From Pseudomonadota bacterium (lineage in GTDB: Bacteria > Pseudomonadota > Alphaproteobacteria > Rhizobiales > Rhizobiaceae): a stretch of DNA of 22,894 nt. The notes under the pieces are model-generated. The model worked only from the letters and a program-made list of their open reading frames with translations, ran no database searches and had not been told where the DNA came from. Below, one piece after another: positions 7,140-14,746 of this stretch (the stretch's first letter is position 1; every line of letters begins with the position of its first letter). The position numbers were made by a program, and so were the translations under genes. Location of the stretch: positions 1 to 22,894 of the forward strand of contig JAEWHN010000156.1 of the NCBI GenBank assembly GCA_023387775.1, given 5' to 3'.

Positions 7140-7900
7140 CACGACAGCCCCAGCGCCTTGCGCACCTGCGGCATGGCCGAGATGGCATAGATGGCAAAGC
7201 CGACGATGACCGCGACGAGGGCGAGCTGCACGCGCCAGTCGAGCGCGCCGAAGGCCGCCAGCGGCGTGCCGATCGCCGTCATGAACCAGGTCCAGAACCG
7301 CTTCGACCTCGCCAGCGGCTCTTCCTTGGGGCGGGCCGGCGCTGGGGCCTCGCGCTCCGGCTGGGCCGCCCTCCCCTGCCTGACCTCGTCCAGCATCGCC
7401 TCGACCTGCTCCGGCGCCACCAGCGCCCTGTTGAGGCCGTCGCCGGCATAGAACGACTGCCCGCGCTTCAGGTCGCGCTTCTGGCCCTTGGCCGCCGCCA
7501 GCACCGGCAGCGATGCCCATTCCTGCGCCAGCCGCTTGCCGAACTCGGTGCGGCTGATCTTGCCGGCCATGAACGCCTCATAGCCGCGGCGCTTGAGCAG
7601 GTGAAAGCCGAGCCGGTCCTGAAGATCCGCATCGAACCGCTGGCTGCCGCGCAGCCCGAGCTCCTTCGACAGATCGGTCAACGTGGCGCGCAGAAACTGG
7701 TAGCGGCCGGCGGCACTCGAGCCGTGGTTCTTCGACCAGGCTTTCTGCGCATCGATCACCTCGCCCAGCGTCATGCTGGTGAGCGGCTTTGGCAACCTGC
7801 CCTGCTTGTCGGCGTAAATCGTGCCGTAGCCCTGTGGCGCCTCGAGATCGCCGATGAAGTCGAGCAGCATCGCCGCTCCGGCAGGAACGGTTTTATCCAT
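7139..7900 (-). CDS. Endolysin (lambda R-like transglycosylase) with C-terminal membrane segments
   Basis: A predicted protein of 253 residues. ATG 7900 has AAAGGA 7 nt upstream, and the longer frame to 8083 is rejected. Residues 8-140 resemble the lambda R / GH104 lytic transglycosylase fold: a candidate catalytic Glu20 in GDLEAPQGYG, SSAAGRYQFL (61-70, compare lambda STGAGRYQLL) and EWASLPV (127-133, compare lambda IWASLPG). The expected activity is cleavage of peptidoglycan glycan strands. A Pro/Ala/Glu linker near 170-195 leads to two hydrophobic helices (about 202-220 and 223-243) and a short basic end. A C-terminal membrane anchor is not part of lambda R. It could be membrane-held or could itself act in pore formation. 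No signal peptide is seen, so a holin is presumably needed for release. Confidence 0.86.
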   Translation of the reverse strand: MDKTVPAGAAMLLDFIGDLEAPQGYGTIYADKQGRLPKPLTSMTLGEVIDAQKAWSKNHGSSAAGRYQFLRATLTDLSKELGLRGSQRFDADLQDRLGFHLLKRRGYEAFMAGKISRTEFGKRLAQEWASLPVLAAAKGQKRDLKRGQSFYAGDGLNRALVAPEQVEAMLDEVRQGRAAQPEREAPAPARPKEEPLARSKRFWTWFMTAIGTPLAAFGALDWRVQLALVAVIVGFAIYAISAMPQVRKALGLS

Positions 7901-8175
7901 GACAGGTCCTTTCCCGCCCGAAGGCGCGGCTGGAGTTTTCAGGTGAATGCGCGTGAGATCAGCGCTAGCACTGGTGCATGAACGCCCGACGCATAGCGCT
8001 GCTGATCTGCTTTGCCTTGATGGTGGCCGCCTGTGGCGTGGTGCCGGCGGCCATGCCAGCACGGAAATGAAGTGCCAACGCACTCTGGTCGTGCAATCCC
8101 ACGCAACAAGGTTGCAGTTGCAAAAACATTAATAGCAGCTATGTGGAAATCTTAGTCTATGGGGAACAAAAACAG
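7901..8175. promoter_or_regulatory. Divergent intergenic region between endolysin and methyltransferase
   Basis: 275 bp separating the leftward endolysin and the rightward methyltransferase, the largest gap in the prophage part. The right half (8100-8175) is AT-rich and contains TTGCAG (8112-8117), TTGCAA (8118-8123) and TTAATA (8129-8134), but no pair has normal 16-18 bp spacing. The left half contains a tiny rightward lipoprotein-like ORF (7978-8070). Promoters for the lysis genes and for the methyltransferase are expected here, but I cannot place them. Confidence 0.4.
7978..8070 (+). CDS. Tiny lipoprotein-like ORF (30 aa)
   Basis: ATG 7978 to TGA 8068-8070 encodes 30 residues with a textbook lipoprotein signal: a basic start (MNARR), hydrophobic IALLICFALM and the lipobox VAAC, then only GVVPAAMPARK. 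It resembles in outline small entericidin-like or bacteriocin-lysis lipoproteins, without a recognisable family match. There is no clear Shine-Dalgarno, which weakens the call. It lies between the endolysin and the methyltransferase on the methyltransferase strand. It may be expressed with that gene, 105 bp downstream. Confidence 0.38.
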   Translation: MNARRIALLICFALMVAACGVVPAAMPARK

Positions 8176-8883
8176 ATGACAGAGATCACCGTCAACGATT
8201 TGGCGACTAGATACTGGCAAGAACGCCAAGACGCGCTCTACTACCAGGCCGTGCGGGTGCTCGCTGCGCAGCTCGGAAAGCATGCCAATTCTGTCATTGA
8301 TGTTGGGTCTTGCGGATGCCCATACCTCGATTGGTTCCCAGCCATCGAGAAGAAAACATCCGTGGACCTCAGCAAGCCATACGAAGCTCCGGGCGTTAGT
8401 TCCGTTACCTCCGATTTCTTAGCTTGGCAGCCAGACGGTCACTATGATCTTGTCCTTTGCCTGCAAGTTCTCGAACACGTCCCAGACGCACAAGCCTTCG
8501 CTCAAAAGCTTCTGTCGACCGGGAAGACCGTTATCGCTAGCGTGCCGTATAAATGGGAAAAGGATCGCACCCCCTCCCACGTTCATGATCCGGTTGACGA
8601 GATTAAAATGCTCAAGTGGTTCGGCCGCGAACCCAATTATTCGTACAACTGCCGGGAAATTACATCGGGCGTGAGGCGGCTGATTCACGTCTACGATCAT
8701 TCAGGCTTTGTATGGAAATCGCTGAAGCAGCGAGACCAGGTGATCGACGGGTCATCGACAACGAGGGCCCCTGAAACCTCAGCTGCAAAGCTTGCAGCAA
8801 GGAAAAGCAAAAAGCCGAGAAAGGCCAGCCTCCGTGATAAATTGCGCAGACTGGCTTCTTCTGCCATCGCTGGGCGCGATTAG
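8176..8883 (+). CDS. Class I SAM-dependent methyltransferase (prophage cargo gene)
   Basis: A predicted protein of 235 residues from ATG 8176, with GGGGA about 11 nt upstream. A GTG at 8143 would add 11 residues. SAM-binding motif I is VIDVGSCGC (40-48), the ribose-binding acid is Asp64 in SVDLS, and the motif IV region is YDLVLCLQVLEHV (90-102). The C-terminus is Lys/Arg-rich and probably unstructured. The methyl acceptor is unknown; relatives with the LEHV motif act on sugars, small molecules or lipids. The gene runs against all other prophage genes and ends 5 bp from the stop of the SGNH protein. GC is lower: I count 30/60 in 8401-8460 against 41/60 in 7261-7320. This fits a recently gained moron gene, perhaps altering the host surface. 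Confidence 0.9.
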   Translation: MTEITVNDLATRYWQERQDALYYQAVRVLAAQLGKHANSVIDVGSCGCPYLDWFPAIEKKTSVDLSKPYEAPGVSSVTSDFLAWQPDGHYDLVLCLQVLEHVPDAQAFAQKLLSTGKTVIASVPYKWEKDRTPSHVHDPVDEIKMLKWFGREPNYSYNCREITSGVRRLIHVYDHSGFVWKSLKQRDQVIDGSSTTRAPETSAAKLAARKSKKPRKASLRDKLRRLASSAIAGRD

Positions 8884-8888
8884 TCCGG

Positions 8889-10112
8889 CTACTTCCACCA
8901 CCCCACCGCAAAGCCCATAGTGCCGAGCGTTTCATCCCCGACGGTAAACAGGTTGTTGCTCAAAAGCTGGAGCTCGACAGTCAGCGCGGTTGGCGGCTGG
9001 CACTGCGCCACAGTCGGGCCGCGCTTCGCCGATGTCATGTTGACGATGTTTTCCGCCACCGGCGCATGGATGACGAACGGAGCCGCCGCGAACGGCTTCG
9101 GGAAGGTCCACACATAGCGCAGCGTCTGCGAGGCGTTATGCACCAGAACGGCGCGGACCATGCAGATTTGCAGCCCGTTTTCCCACCGGATAAACGTCCC
9201 GTTGGGACCAGATCCGAACCCGACCACGGCCCCGGCCGCCAGCATTCCAGCCGTCAGAAGGTTGTCGGCCGGATCCGCACCGGAAAACGCCGGCCCTTGC
9301 CGGATGTCCTTCGCCTTCATCCCGATCAGCGCCAGGTTGATCAGGTTGTAGAGCTTCTTTTCGCCGCTCCCAGGCTCGCCGGGGATGCCGCCCTCGTTCA
9401 CCAGCGCAAATAGATCAGCCATCTTAATTCCTTTCGCCTCTGCATAGGCCGCGAAGTGGCGCTCGACGCCGAGCGTGTAAAGCGACGGGCTGTCGTAATG
9501 AGAGCCATCGTCAAAGGTTGTGAGGCCGTCGCCGCGCGTCCGGAAGATGGAAGCGTGTTCGTCGGCGAGGGTTTGGACGACATTGGCATTGAATGCCAGC
9601 CGCTGCGCATCGGAGTGCGCCATGTCCTGAATGAGGATCACGGTGCTGTTGTCGATGATGCCGGCCGCTTTCAGGTTGGCGACCAGCGCAAGAAACCGGC
9701 CGCGATACTCCGCCGCCGGCATCGTGAGATTTGATTGGCTCCACAGGAACACATCGGCTGGAGCCTGCCCCGTCGCTGCATAGACAGAAATGCATCTATT
9801 CAGCATCGGGCCGCCGCTTGCCCATTCCTCCACGCCTGTTCCGCCCTGCGCGACGAGGGTTAGCCGGACATCATCGCCCCGCACCTGCGCCAGCCGGTGA
9901 CAGAACCAGACCGTTGACGAGTTCCTGTCAGTGTTTTGAAAGGTGCCGCCAGCCCGCGCCACCGCCGCCGACACAAACGCATTGCCGTTGGTTGCATGCG
10001 GGATGATGTTATTCCAGACCCTCACCCTGTCATCGATCCGCGACCACCCGGAATAGTCGACGCCGCGCCCAATGATGTTAGAGGTTCCGGTAGCAAAAAC
10101 GCGTATGGTCAA
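8889..10112 (-). CDS. SGNH-hydrolase tail protein / receptor-binding protein
   Basis: A predicted protein of 407 residues. The start is TTG 10112, overlapping the preceding stop as TTGA; no ATG gives an intact domain. SGNH-type blocks are in order: GTSN (9-12, Ser11), the Gly block LVAQGGTG (86-93), WSQSN (124-128, Asn128) and DGSH (202-205, Asp202/His205). Such domains in phage tails deacetylate or de-esterify surface polysaccharides. From about residue 300 a beta-rich C-terminal domain (GTFIRWENGLQICMV, YVWTFPKPFAAAPFV, final FAVGWWK) matches the style of fibre tip domains in alphaproteobacterial prophages. I infer a receptor-binding esterase at the tail tip. It is the last gene before the strand switch. 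Confidence 0.82.
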   Translation of the reverse strand: MTIRVFATGTSNIIGRGVDYSGWSRIDDRVRVWNNIIPHATNGNAFVSAAVARAGGTFQNTDRNSSTVWFCHRLAQVRGDDVRLTLVAQGGTGVEEWASGGPMLNRCISVYAATGQAPADVFLWSQSNLTMPAAEYRGRFLALVANLKAAGIIDNSTVILIQDMAHSDAQRLAFNANVVQTLADEHASIFRTRGDGLTTFDDGSHYDSPSLYTLGVERHFAAYAEAKGIKMADLFALVNEGGIPGEPGSGEKKLYNLINLALIGMKAKDIRQGPAFSGADPADNLLTAGMLAAGAVVGFGSGPNGTFIRWENGLQICMVRAVLVHNASQTLRYVWTFPKPFAAAPFVIHAPVAENIVNMTSAKRGPTVAQCQPPTALTVELQLLSNNLFTVGDETLGTMGFAVGWWK

Positions 10113-10309
10113 GGCATCACCACTGGCAGCAGCATAAGATCACCATCATTCAGTTGATCGGCCCTGGCCAGCGGGATGCCCCCGGCGGTCGAGCCGTCGT
10201 GAACGACCAATGTCATCTTGTCCATATCGACCGTGACTTCGGCCATGGCGCCGGTAAAATTCGCGTGCTCTGCCGTCGTCCCGCGACGGAAGCGAATCTG
10301 TGTGGACAT
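10109..10309 (-). CDS. Small tail protein with tropism-determinant-like N-domain
   Basis: A predicted protein of 66 residues with AAAGGA 9 nt before ATG 10309. The pattern IRFRRGTTAEHANF, then AEVTVDMDKMTLVVHDG, matches the N-terminal domain found in many fibre and tropism-determinant proteins, which reads roughly IQxRRGT...AEGExxxDTxxxxLxxGDG. In those proteins this domain trimerises and attaches the fibre to the tail. Here it stands alone and its stop overlaps the start of the SGNH protein, so the two may form one split receptor-binding unit. No reverse transcriptase or variable repeat of a diversity-generating system is nearby. Confidence 0.75.
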   Translation of the reverse strand: MSTQIRFRRGTTAEHANFTGAMAEVTVDMDKMTLVVHDGSTAGGIPLARADQLNDGDLMLLPVVMP

Positions 10310-10350
10310 GCCTCACAATCCTTTCAAAAGCTGGGATGTTGCTGGGAATT

Positions 10351-11211
10351 TCAGGCGCCGGCGATCAGGCCCCAGTCCTGATCGAAGTAGGTTGCAGCGT
10401 CTTTGACGTAACCGAAGTCATACGACTGGTTCTCGTCGAACCCCGAAAACCCGGCGGTCGCAGCCACCACAAGCCCCTGCGCCGACAAGGCGGCCGCGCG
10501 TGCAGCCTCGGCCTCGGAGGCGGCGAGGACAGCCTGACCAGCAGCGTGATCGGCCGCATCCTGGGCGTGGTCGCTTGCCTCTTCCGCCCTGCTCGCCTCA
10601 GTGTGCATGGCGGCCAGGATCGCCGACGAGAGATTGTCGGTCAAAAGTCGGAACGTGCCACCAACCTTGAAACCCGCCGCCACCATTCCGGCGGACAATG
10701 CGCCAGGTTCAGGATCAAACCCGGCATTGGTCTTGATCACCAGCGGCACACCGCCGTTGAAGGAGACAGTGACAGGGGAACCCGTGTTGTCGGTCACGAC
10801 GTTGAAGTTGATCAAGGCGCCGCCATCCGCCGCCGGGATGGGCACATCCGCCTTTGCCTCGATCGCGTTGGCCGTACCGTCCCCCGTGTTCAGCGCCTTG
10901 ATGAAACTGTAGGGCAAGTCACCAACGCGCACCCACGCCCCGGAACCGGATCCACCCTGTTTCTGATAGATGCCGTTGTTGGCGGCGATCGGATCGGCGA
11001 TGACCCAGGCCATCTGGTTGGCCGCATGGCCCAGTGTCATCGCCGCCTTGGTCTGGAACACCACACCGCCGCCAGCCTGTGCTCCGGCCAGAATCTGCTC
11101 CAAGTGTGTGCCCCACTCTCGGATATCCGCCTTTCTGGGCTGGTGAGCACCGGACGAAGGAACGCCATCGGTGACAAAGTCGCGGAAGATCGTACCGGCG
11201 GTCTGCGCCAT
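10351..11211 (-). CDS. Putative tail fibre protein
   Basis: A predicted protein of 286 residues; ATG 11211 has GGAG 8 nt upstream. The N-terminal half has fibre-like features (GGGVVFQTKAAMTLGHA, IADPIAANNGIYQKQGG, GSGAWVRVGDLPY), seen in attachment domains of phage fibres. A heptad-like Ala/Glu-rich stretch around residues 205-250 (TEASRAEEASDHAQDAADHA and the following EAEAARAAAL) probably forms a trimeric coiled coil. The C-terminus is short (YFDQDWGLIAGA), with no obvious receptor-binding domain, so the next two genes may carry that role. The 71 bp upstream of the start hold nothing else recognisable. Confidence 0.82.
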   Translation of the reverse strand: MAQTAGTIFRDFVTDGVPSSGAHQPRKADIREWGTHLEQILAGAQAGGGVVFQTKAAMTLGHAANQMAWVIADPIAANNGIYQKQGGSGSGAWVRVGDLPYSFIKALNTGDGTANAIEAKADVPIPAADGGALINFNVVTDNTGSPVTVSFNGGVPLVIKTNAGFDPEPGALSAGMVAAGFKVGGTFRLLTDNLSSAILAAMHTEASRAEEASDHAQDAADHAAGQAVLAASEAEAARAAALSAQGLVVAATAGFSGFDENQSYDFGYVKDAATYFDQDWGLIAGA

Positions 11212-11282
11212 ATGTATTCTCCAAGGCTAGAGACCCCGCTGGGCCATACAAGACAATTGCAGATGCGGATGCCGGCTCGGCT

Positions 11283-13091
11283 TCAGGGGGTGGTCTTGAC
11301 CGTGCTGGCCGACCAGTCGCCGGGGCGGCCCTTTTCCGTCACGTAGCGGATCTGGAATTCGTATTGCTGGCTCGACACCAGGTTGGGGCTGTCGGCCGAC
11401 GTGGCGTCCCGAGCCACCGCGATGCCGGTCCAGGTCGAGCTTGAGGTGAGCCTGTAGCGCGCCTCGACCAGCAGGATCTTGCTGGGCGGTGGCGGGAAGG
11501 ACAGCCGCGCCACCGGCCCGGCGAGGATGTCGACGGTGGGCGCGGCCGGCTGCGGCACCGTGTTATCGACATCCGTCTCGTCATAGACCGGCGCGTCGCC
11601 CTCTTCCTGCGCCGCGTTCCAGGCATAGGCGGCCGCCGGCATCGATTGCACCTGCAGCGTGACGCCGGTCAGCAGCCCGCCCTCGCCGATGTTGAAGCGG
11701 AAGTCGAGCACCTCGAACACGCCGTTGATGCCGAAGGCCGGATAGGAGATCCGCACGAAGCGTTCGGTCAGCGCGGCCAGCGCGCGCAGATTGCACTGGA
11801 ACTGCCCGGTCCAGGTCGGGTTGGCGCGGTAGGCGGCCAGCTTCATCAGGCGCCGTGTCTGGCTGTGCGACGGCGACATGATGAACTGCATGTCCTTCGA
11901 GATCTCGCCGCGCTCGCTCACATCGGCGGCGTTGACCCAAGGGTCGGCGTCCGCGCCCTGATAGTCCTGCTTTGGATCGAGGTAGGTGGCGCGGATGGTG
12001 TTGGCGGTTGACAGCACGTCGCGCCCGCGCCCCAGCTCGGAGAAGCCGACGATGGTGTTTTCATCTAGGGTGACGGCGGGTTCCTGCCAGTTACCGATGT
12101 CCAGCGTCAGGCCGCCATCCGCAGTCGGCACCAGCCGGCCGTCGCAGCAGGCCATCATGCGGCCGAGCACGTCGGCCGGTCGCTCCTCGAGGCTGTAGGA
12201 GCCCCACAACCTGTAGCGCGGCTCGGTGCCACCCTTGGTGGCGATGGCCCCGGCGGCGCGATTGTAGGACGTCACCCAGCCGGCCTGGGCCAGCGGCGTG
12301 GTGACGATGCTTTCCGGCAGCCGCATGCCATCGGCATGGGTCGCGTAGTCGCGGATGACCGCCGCGGCATTGTCGCTCCAGGCAACCGTGCCGGTCACCG
12401 GGTTCTTCACCCTCGCCCCGCGCAGCACCAAGCGGTAGCTGGTATTGATGCCGTTCGGGAAGCTGGACATATAGAGGTCTGATGGCTGCGCGTCCTGATA
12501 GGCGTACAGGCTCGCTACACCATCGCCGCGATGCGCAGAGGTCCACTCAGGAAACGTCGACGTAAGCTGGCTGTAATGGGTTTCAGTTGGCAGCCCCAGT
12601 CTGGTCAGGATGCGGGCGTTACTTTTCCACGGGTCGGCCGTCACATGTCCAGAACCATTCGGCGTCACCTTGGTGTCGTCGAGCCAGTATTCCTCGATGC
12701 CATCGATCGGCCCCTGACCGATGGCCAGCACCTTGTGGAAACTGCCCCTCTTGGCCTCGGCAAACACCCATGGCCCCGATGCCTTGACGCGGCCGTAATG
12801 GCGAACGCGCGCCGAGATTGGCTGCCGGACGGACTGCTGCACGTCCTCGGGCTTCGGAGCCTTCGGTGCGAACAGGGAGGACGCAAGATAGGACAGCCCA
12901 ACGGAGATGCCGATCGTGACGACGCCGGTCAGAATCCCGATGGCCAGCGCGGAGCCAGCCAGTGTCGAGCCGGAGGCAACAAGGGCCGCGAAGACCATTC
13001 CTTCGATGAAGCCTGTGCGTGCGACCGCAGGCCCATAGAGCGCCGTCGTGCTCTCGAGGTGCAGGGTGCTGGAAATGTAGCGCGTTCTCAT
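11283..13091 (-). CDS. Tail tip / host-specificity protein (J-like)
   Basis: A predicted protein of 602 residues; ATG 13091 overlaps the stop of the NlpC/P60-like gene (ATGA). A GTG at 13109 is less likely. Residues 28-74 are strongly hydrophobic and Gly/Ala-rich, as is usual near the N-terminus of this family, followed by FAPKAPKPEDVQQSVRQPI. The middle part (GPWVFAEAKRGSFHKVLAIG, GIEEYWLDD, RPADVLGRMMACCDGRL) fits phage tail proteins related to the baseplate hub of lambda J. The C-terminal ~90 residues look like a fibronectin type III domain (TVDILAGPVARLSF...YEFQIRYVTEKGRPGDWS). It is expected at the tail tip as the platform for the fibres. Confidence 0.87.
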   Translation of the reverse strand: MRTRYISSTLHLESTTALYGPAVARTGFIEGMVFAALVASGSTLAGSALAIGILTGVVTIGISVGLSYLASSLFAPKAPKPEDVQQSVRQPISARVRHYGRVKASGPWVFAEAKRGSFHKVLAIGQGPIDGIEEYWLDDTKVTPNGSGHVTADPWKSNARILTRLGLPTETHYSQLTSTFPEWTSAHRGDGVASLYAYQDAQPSDLYMSSFPNGINTSYRLVLRGARVKNPVTGTVAWSDNAAAVIRDYATHADGMRLPESIVTTPLAQAGWVTSYNRAAGAIATKGGTEPRYRLWGSYSLEERPADVLGRMMACCDGRLVPTADGGLTLDIGNWQEPAVTLDENTIVGFSELGRGRDVLSTANTIRATYLDPKQDYQGADADPWVNAADVSERGEISKDMQFIMSPSHSQTRRLMKLAAYRANPTWTGQFQCNLRALAALTERFVRISYPAFGINGVFEVLDFRFNIGEGGLLTGVTLQVQSMPAAAYAWNAAQEEGDAPVYDETDVDNTVPQPAAPTVDILAGPVARLSFPPPPSKILLVEARYRLTSSSTWTGIAVARDATSADSPNLVSSQQYEFQIRYVTEKGRPGDWSASTVKTTP

Positions 13092-13474
13092 ACCGCCCAG
13101 GCCTTCCACACATTGTCGAGCGGCGCGCCGATCAGCCCATCGGCGTGGCGACTAAACCAGAATGACCCGGCGTGAATGGCGATGCACATGCGCCCGTCGA
13201 ACGGCACCAGGCCGAGATCGCCGGCCTTTGGCGTCTTTGTCCGCTGGAACCGCGACTCCCGCATGACGCGATTGAATGCGATCGCAATGCCGCCGGGTTC
13301 GGCGAGCCAGGCCTGCGCCTCCGCCTCGCCGGCATGCATGCGGCCATAGAGCGCCATCGGCGAGAAACCGCGAACCAGCTGCACCCACCGGTCGGCCGTG
13401 GCGGCGCAATCGGTCTCGCCCCACGCGAAAGGCTTCTCCGCCTCGGCGGCAATGAACTCTTCGATGGTCAGCAT
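13088..13474 (-). CDS. NlpC/P60-like tail peptidase (DUF6950-type)
   Basis: A predicted protein of 128 residues. ATG 13474 lies 7 bp after the preceding stop with no clear Shine-Dalgarno, so re-initiation is likely; the longer frame to 13588 is rejected. The likely active-site Cys23 lies in FAWGETDCAAT and the partner His101 in MCIAIHAGSFWF. The PKAGDLGLV motif before the His is typical of this fold. In tail modules of lambda and gene-transfer-agent type, an NlpC/P60 protein sits before the tip protein and cuts peptide cross-links in peptidoglycan during DNA entry. The order here is the same. Confidence 0.8.
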   Translation of the reverse strand: MLTIEEFIAAEAEKPFAWGETDCAATADRWVQLVRGFSPMALYGRMHAGEAEAQAWLAEPGGIAIAFNRVMRESRFQRTKTPKAGDLGLVPFDGRMCIAIHAGSFWFSRHADGLIGAPLDNVWKAWAV

Positions 13475-13481
13475 CGCGGGA

Positions 13482-14072
13482 TCAGAAGTCCGGATAGGTG
13501 AAGGTCTTGAACAGCAGCGACGGCGTGAACTGGAAGAACTTGTCGCCGGGCGCGCGCTTTTGCTGGTCGCGGTCGGTGTAGCGGCCATGGGGCGGCCGCG
13601 AGCGGTTGAAGAACGCGTTTTCGGCCGTCAGCGCGATCGACTGCACCGCGCCTTCCGTGCCCTGCATCGGCGTGCGCGTGATGCGCGGCGGCTGCATGAA
13701 GCCCCACCAGATGCCGATCGGCGCGCCCTGCGGCTGCCAGTCCTCGTCGAACAGCTGCAGGTAGACCGTGACCAGCTGCTGCGCCACGTCGGGCGTCTCC
13801 TCCAGCGCCAGCGCCAGCAGGCCGCTGGCCTGATCCGGCAGCCCGTCGAGCTGGAAGGCCACGGTTTCCGAGGCGGTGCCGGCGGCGACGCCGAGCCCGT
13901 CGACGGTGGCGGCACCGCGCATCGGCAACCAGGTCTGGCCGCCTGTCTCCAGTTCCGTGTTGCCGTTCCACAGGTAGACGGTCTTGGAGCGGAACTCCAT
14001 CTTGGCCAAGATGTCGAGGCGCACCGTCGATGAGGCGAGATGCGCCAGCTGCTCGGGCGTGAAGAAAGCCAT
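13482..14072 (-). CDS. Distal tail protein, family not recognised
   Basis: A predicted protein of 196 residues; ATG 14072 overlaps the preceding stop (TGATG), chosen over GTG 14075. Visible features are an N-terminal SSTVRLDILAKMEFRSKTVYLWNG, a repeated beta pattern, and ATASETV-like plus DRDQQKRAPGDKFFQF segments near the end. In lambda-like and gene-transfer-agent tails, the genes between tape measure and the NlpC/P60 peptidase encode distal-tail and hub-connecting proteins. Position therefore suggests that role, comparable to lambda L or the DUF2163 protein. This is based on order, not on a recognised domain. Confidence 0.75.
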   Translation of the reverse strand: MAFFTPEQLAHLASSTVRLDILAKMEFRSKTVYLWNGNTELETGGQTWLPMRGAATVDGLGVAAGTASETVAFQLDGLPDQASGLLALALEETPDVAQQLVTVYLQLFDEDWQPQGAPIGIWWGFMQPPRITRTPMQGTEGAVQSIALTAENAFFNRSRPPHGRYTDRDQQKRAPGDKFFQFTPSLLFKTFTYPDF

Positions 14073-14746
14073 CACACATCCTCAATGAAGTTGACCACCG
14101 GCCGGCCGAACTTCCGCAGCTGCAGCGGAAGGTCCATTTCGGAATCGGTCGCCAGCCGCATGCGGCACACCGGGTCGTCGAATTCGAGCGCCGCGCCGAT
14201 CGGCACCGCCTCGCGCAGCGGCGGCCGGAAGGTGATCGCGGCGGTCGTGTCCGACGTGTGCGCTACCGTACGCAACCGGTAGAGCCGTTCCCCCAGTGAG
14301 AAGTGCTGGCCCGGCTCCAGCTGGCCGGCATAGGCGATGTTTACGTTTGCCGACACCGCACGCAGCGGCGCCGATGACGCCAGCGTCACGTCGATGACGC
14401 GCCCGACATAGCCGGTGCTGTCGCCGAACAACGCACTGTCGGCATGCGGGACAGGCGCATAGAGTGCCTCGGAATTGACGGGCACCGGCTGATAGCCGCG
14501 GCACAGCGGCACCAGGATCTTGCCAAGCCGGCCCTCGAGCAGATTGTCGATGGCGCGAAACGCCAGCACGTGCTCGCGCCGGCTGACGATGATGCTGTCG
14601 AAGGTCGCCTTCCAGATGCCGGCGTCCGAAGACACCACCTGCGTGGCGCCCGCGATCGAGGCCGGTGCTGCGAGCGAACGCGGCGCGATGTCGAAGGCCA
14701 CGTTCTGCGGCCGCAGAACCTCGACCGGCCAGCGGATGGTGGCCAT
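14072..14746 (-). CDS. Distal tail protein, family not recognised
   Basis: A predicted protein of 224 residues; ATG 14746 overlaps the tape-measure stop (TGATG), preferred over GTG 14749. The N-terminus (ATIRWPVEVLRPQNVAFDIA, then RSLAAPASIAGATQVV) and VSRREHVLAFRAIDNLLEG look like a beta-sandwich distal tail protein. The last third (AAITFRPPLREAVPIGAALE, PVCRMRLATDSEMDLPL, PVVNFIEDV) is common at the end of such proteins in rhizobial prophages. The first gene after a tape measure often encodes the protein that closes the tail tube; a Dit-like role is inferred. Confidence 0.76.
   Translation of the reverse strand: MATIRWPVEVLRPQNVAFDIAPRSLAAPASIAGATQVVSSDAGIWKATFDSIIVSRREHVLAFRAIDNLLEGRLGKILVPLCRGYQPVPVNSEALYAPVPHADSALFGDSTGYVGRVIDVTLASSAPLRAVSANVNIAYAGQLEPGQHFSLGERLYRLRTVAHTSDTTAAITFRPPLREAVPIGAALEFDDPVCRMRLATDSEMDLPLQLRKFGRPVVNFIEDV

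Noticed and set aside
10109..11211. Diversity-generating retroelement suggested by the tropism-determinant-like domain
   Set aside because: No reverse transcriptase, no template/variable repeat pair and no C-type lectin domain in the window.
10300..11346. 348-residue plus-strand frame opposite the fibre gene
   Set aside because: No recognisable domain; the minus strand has a good RBS, fibre motifs and coiled coil.
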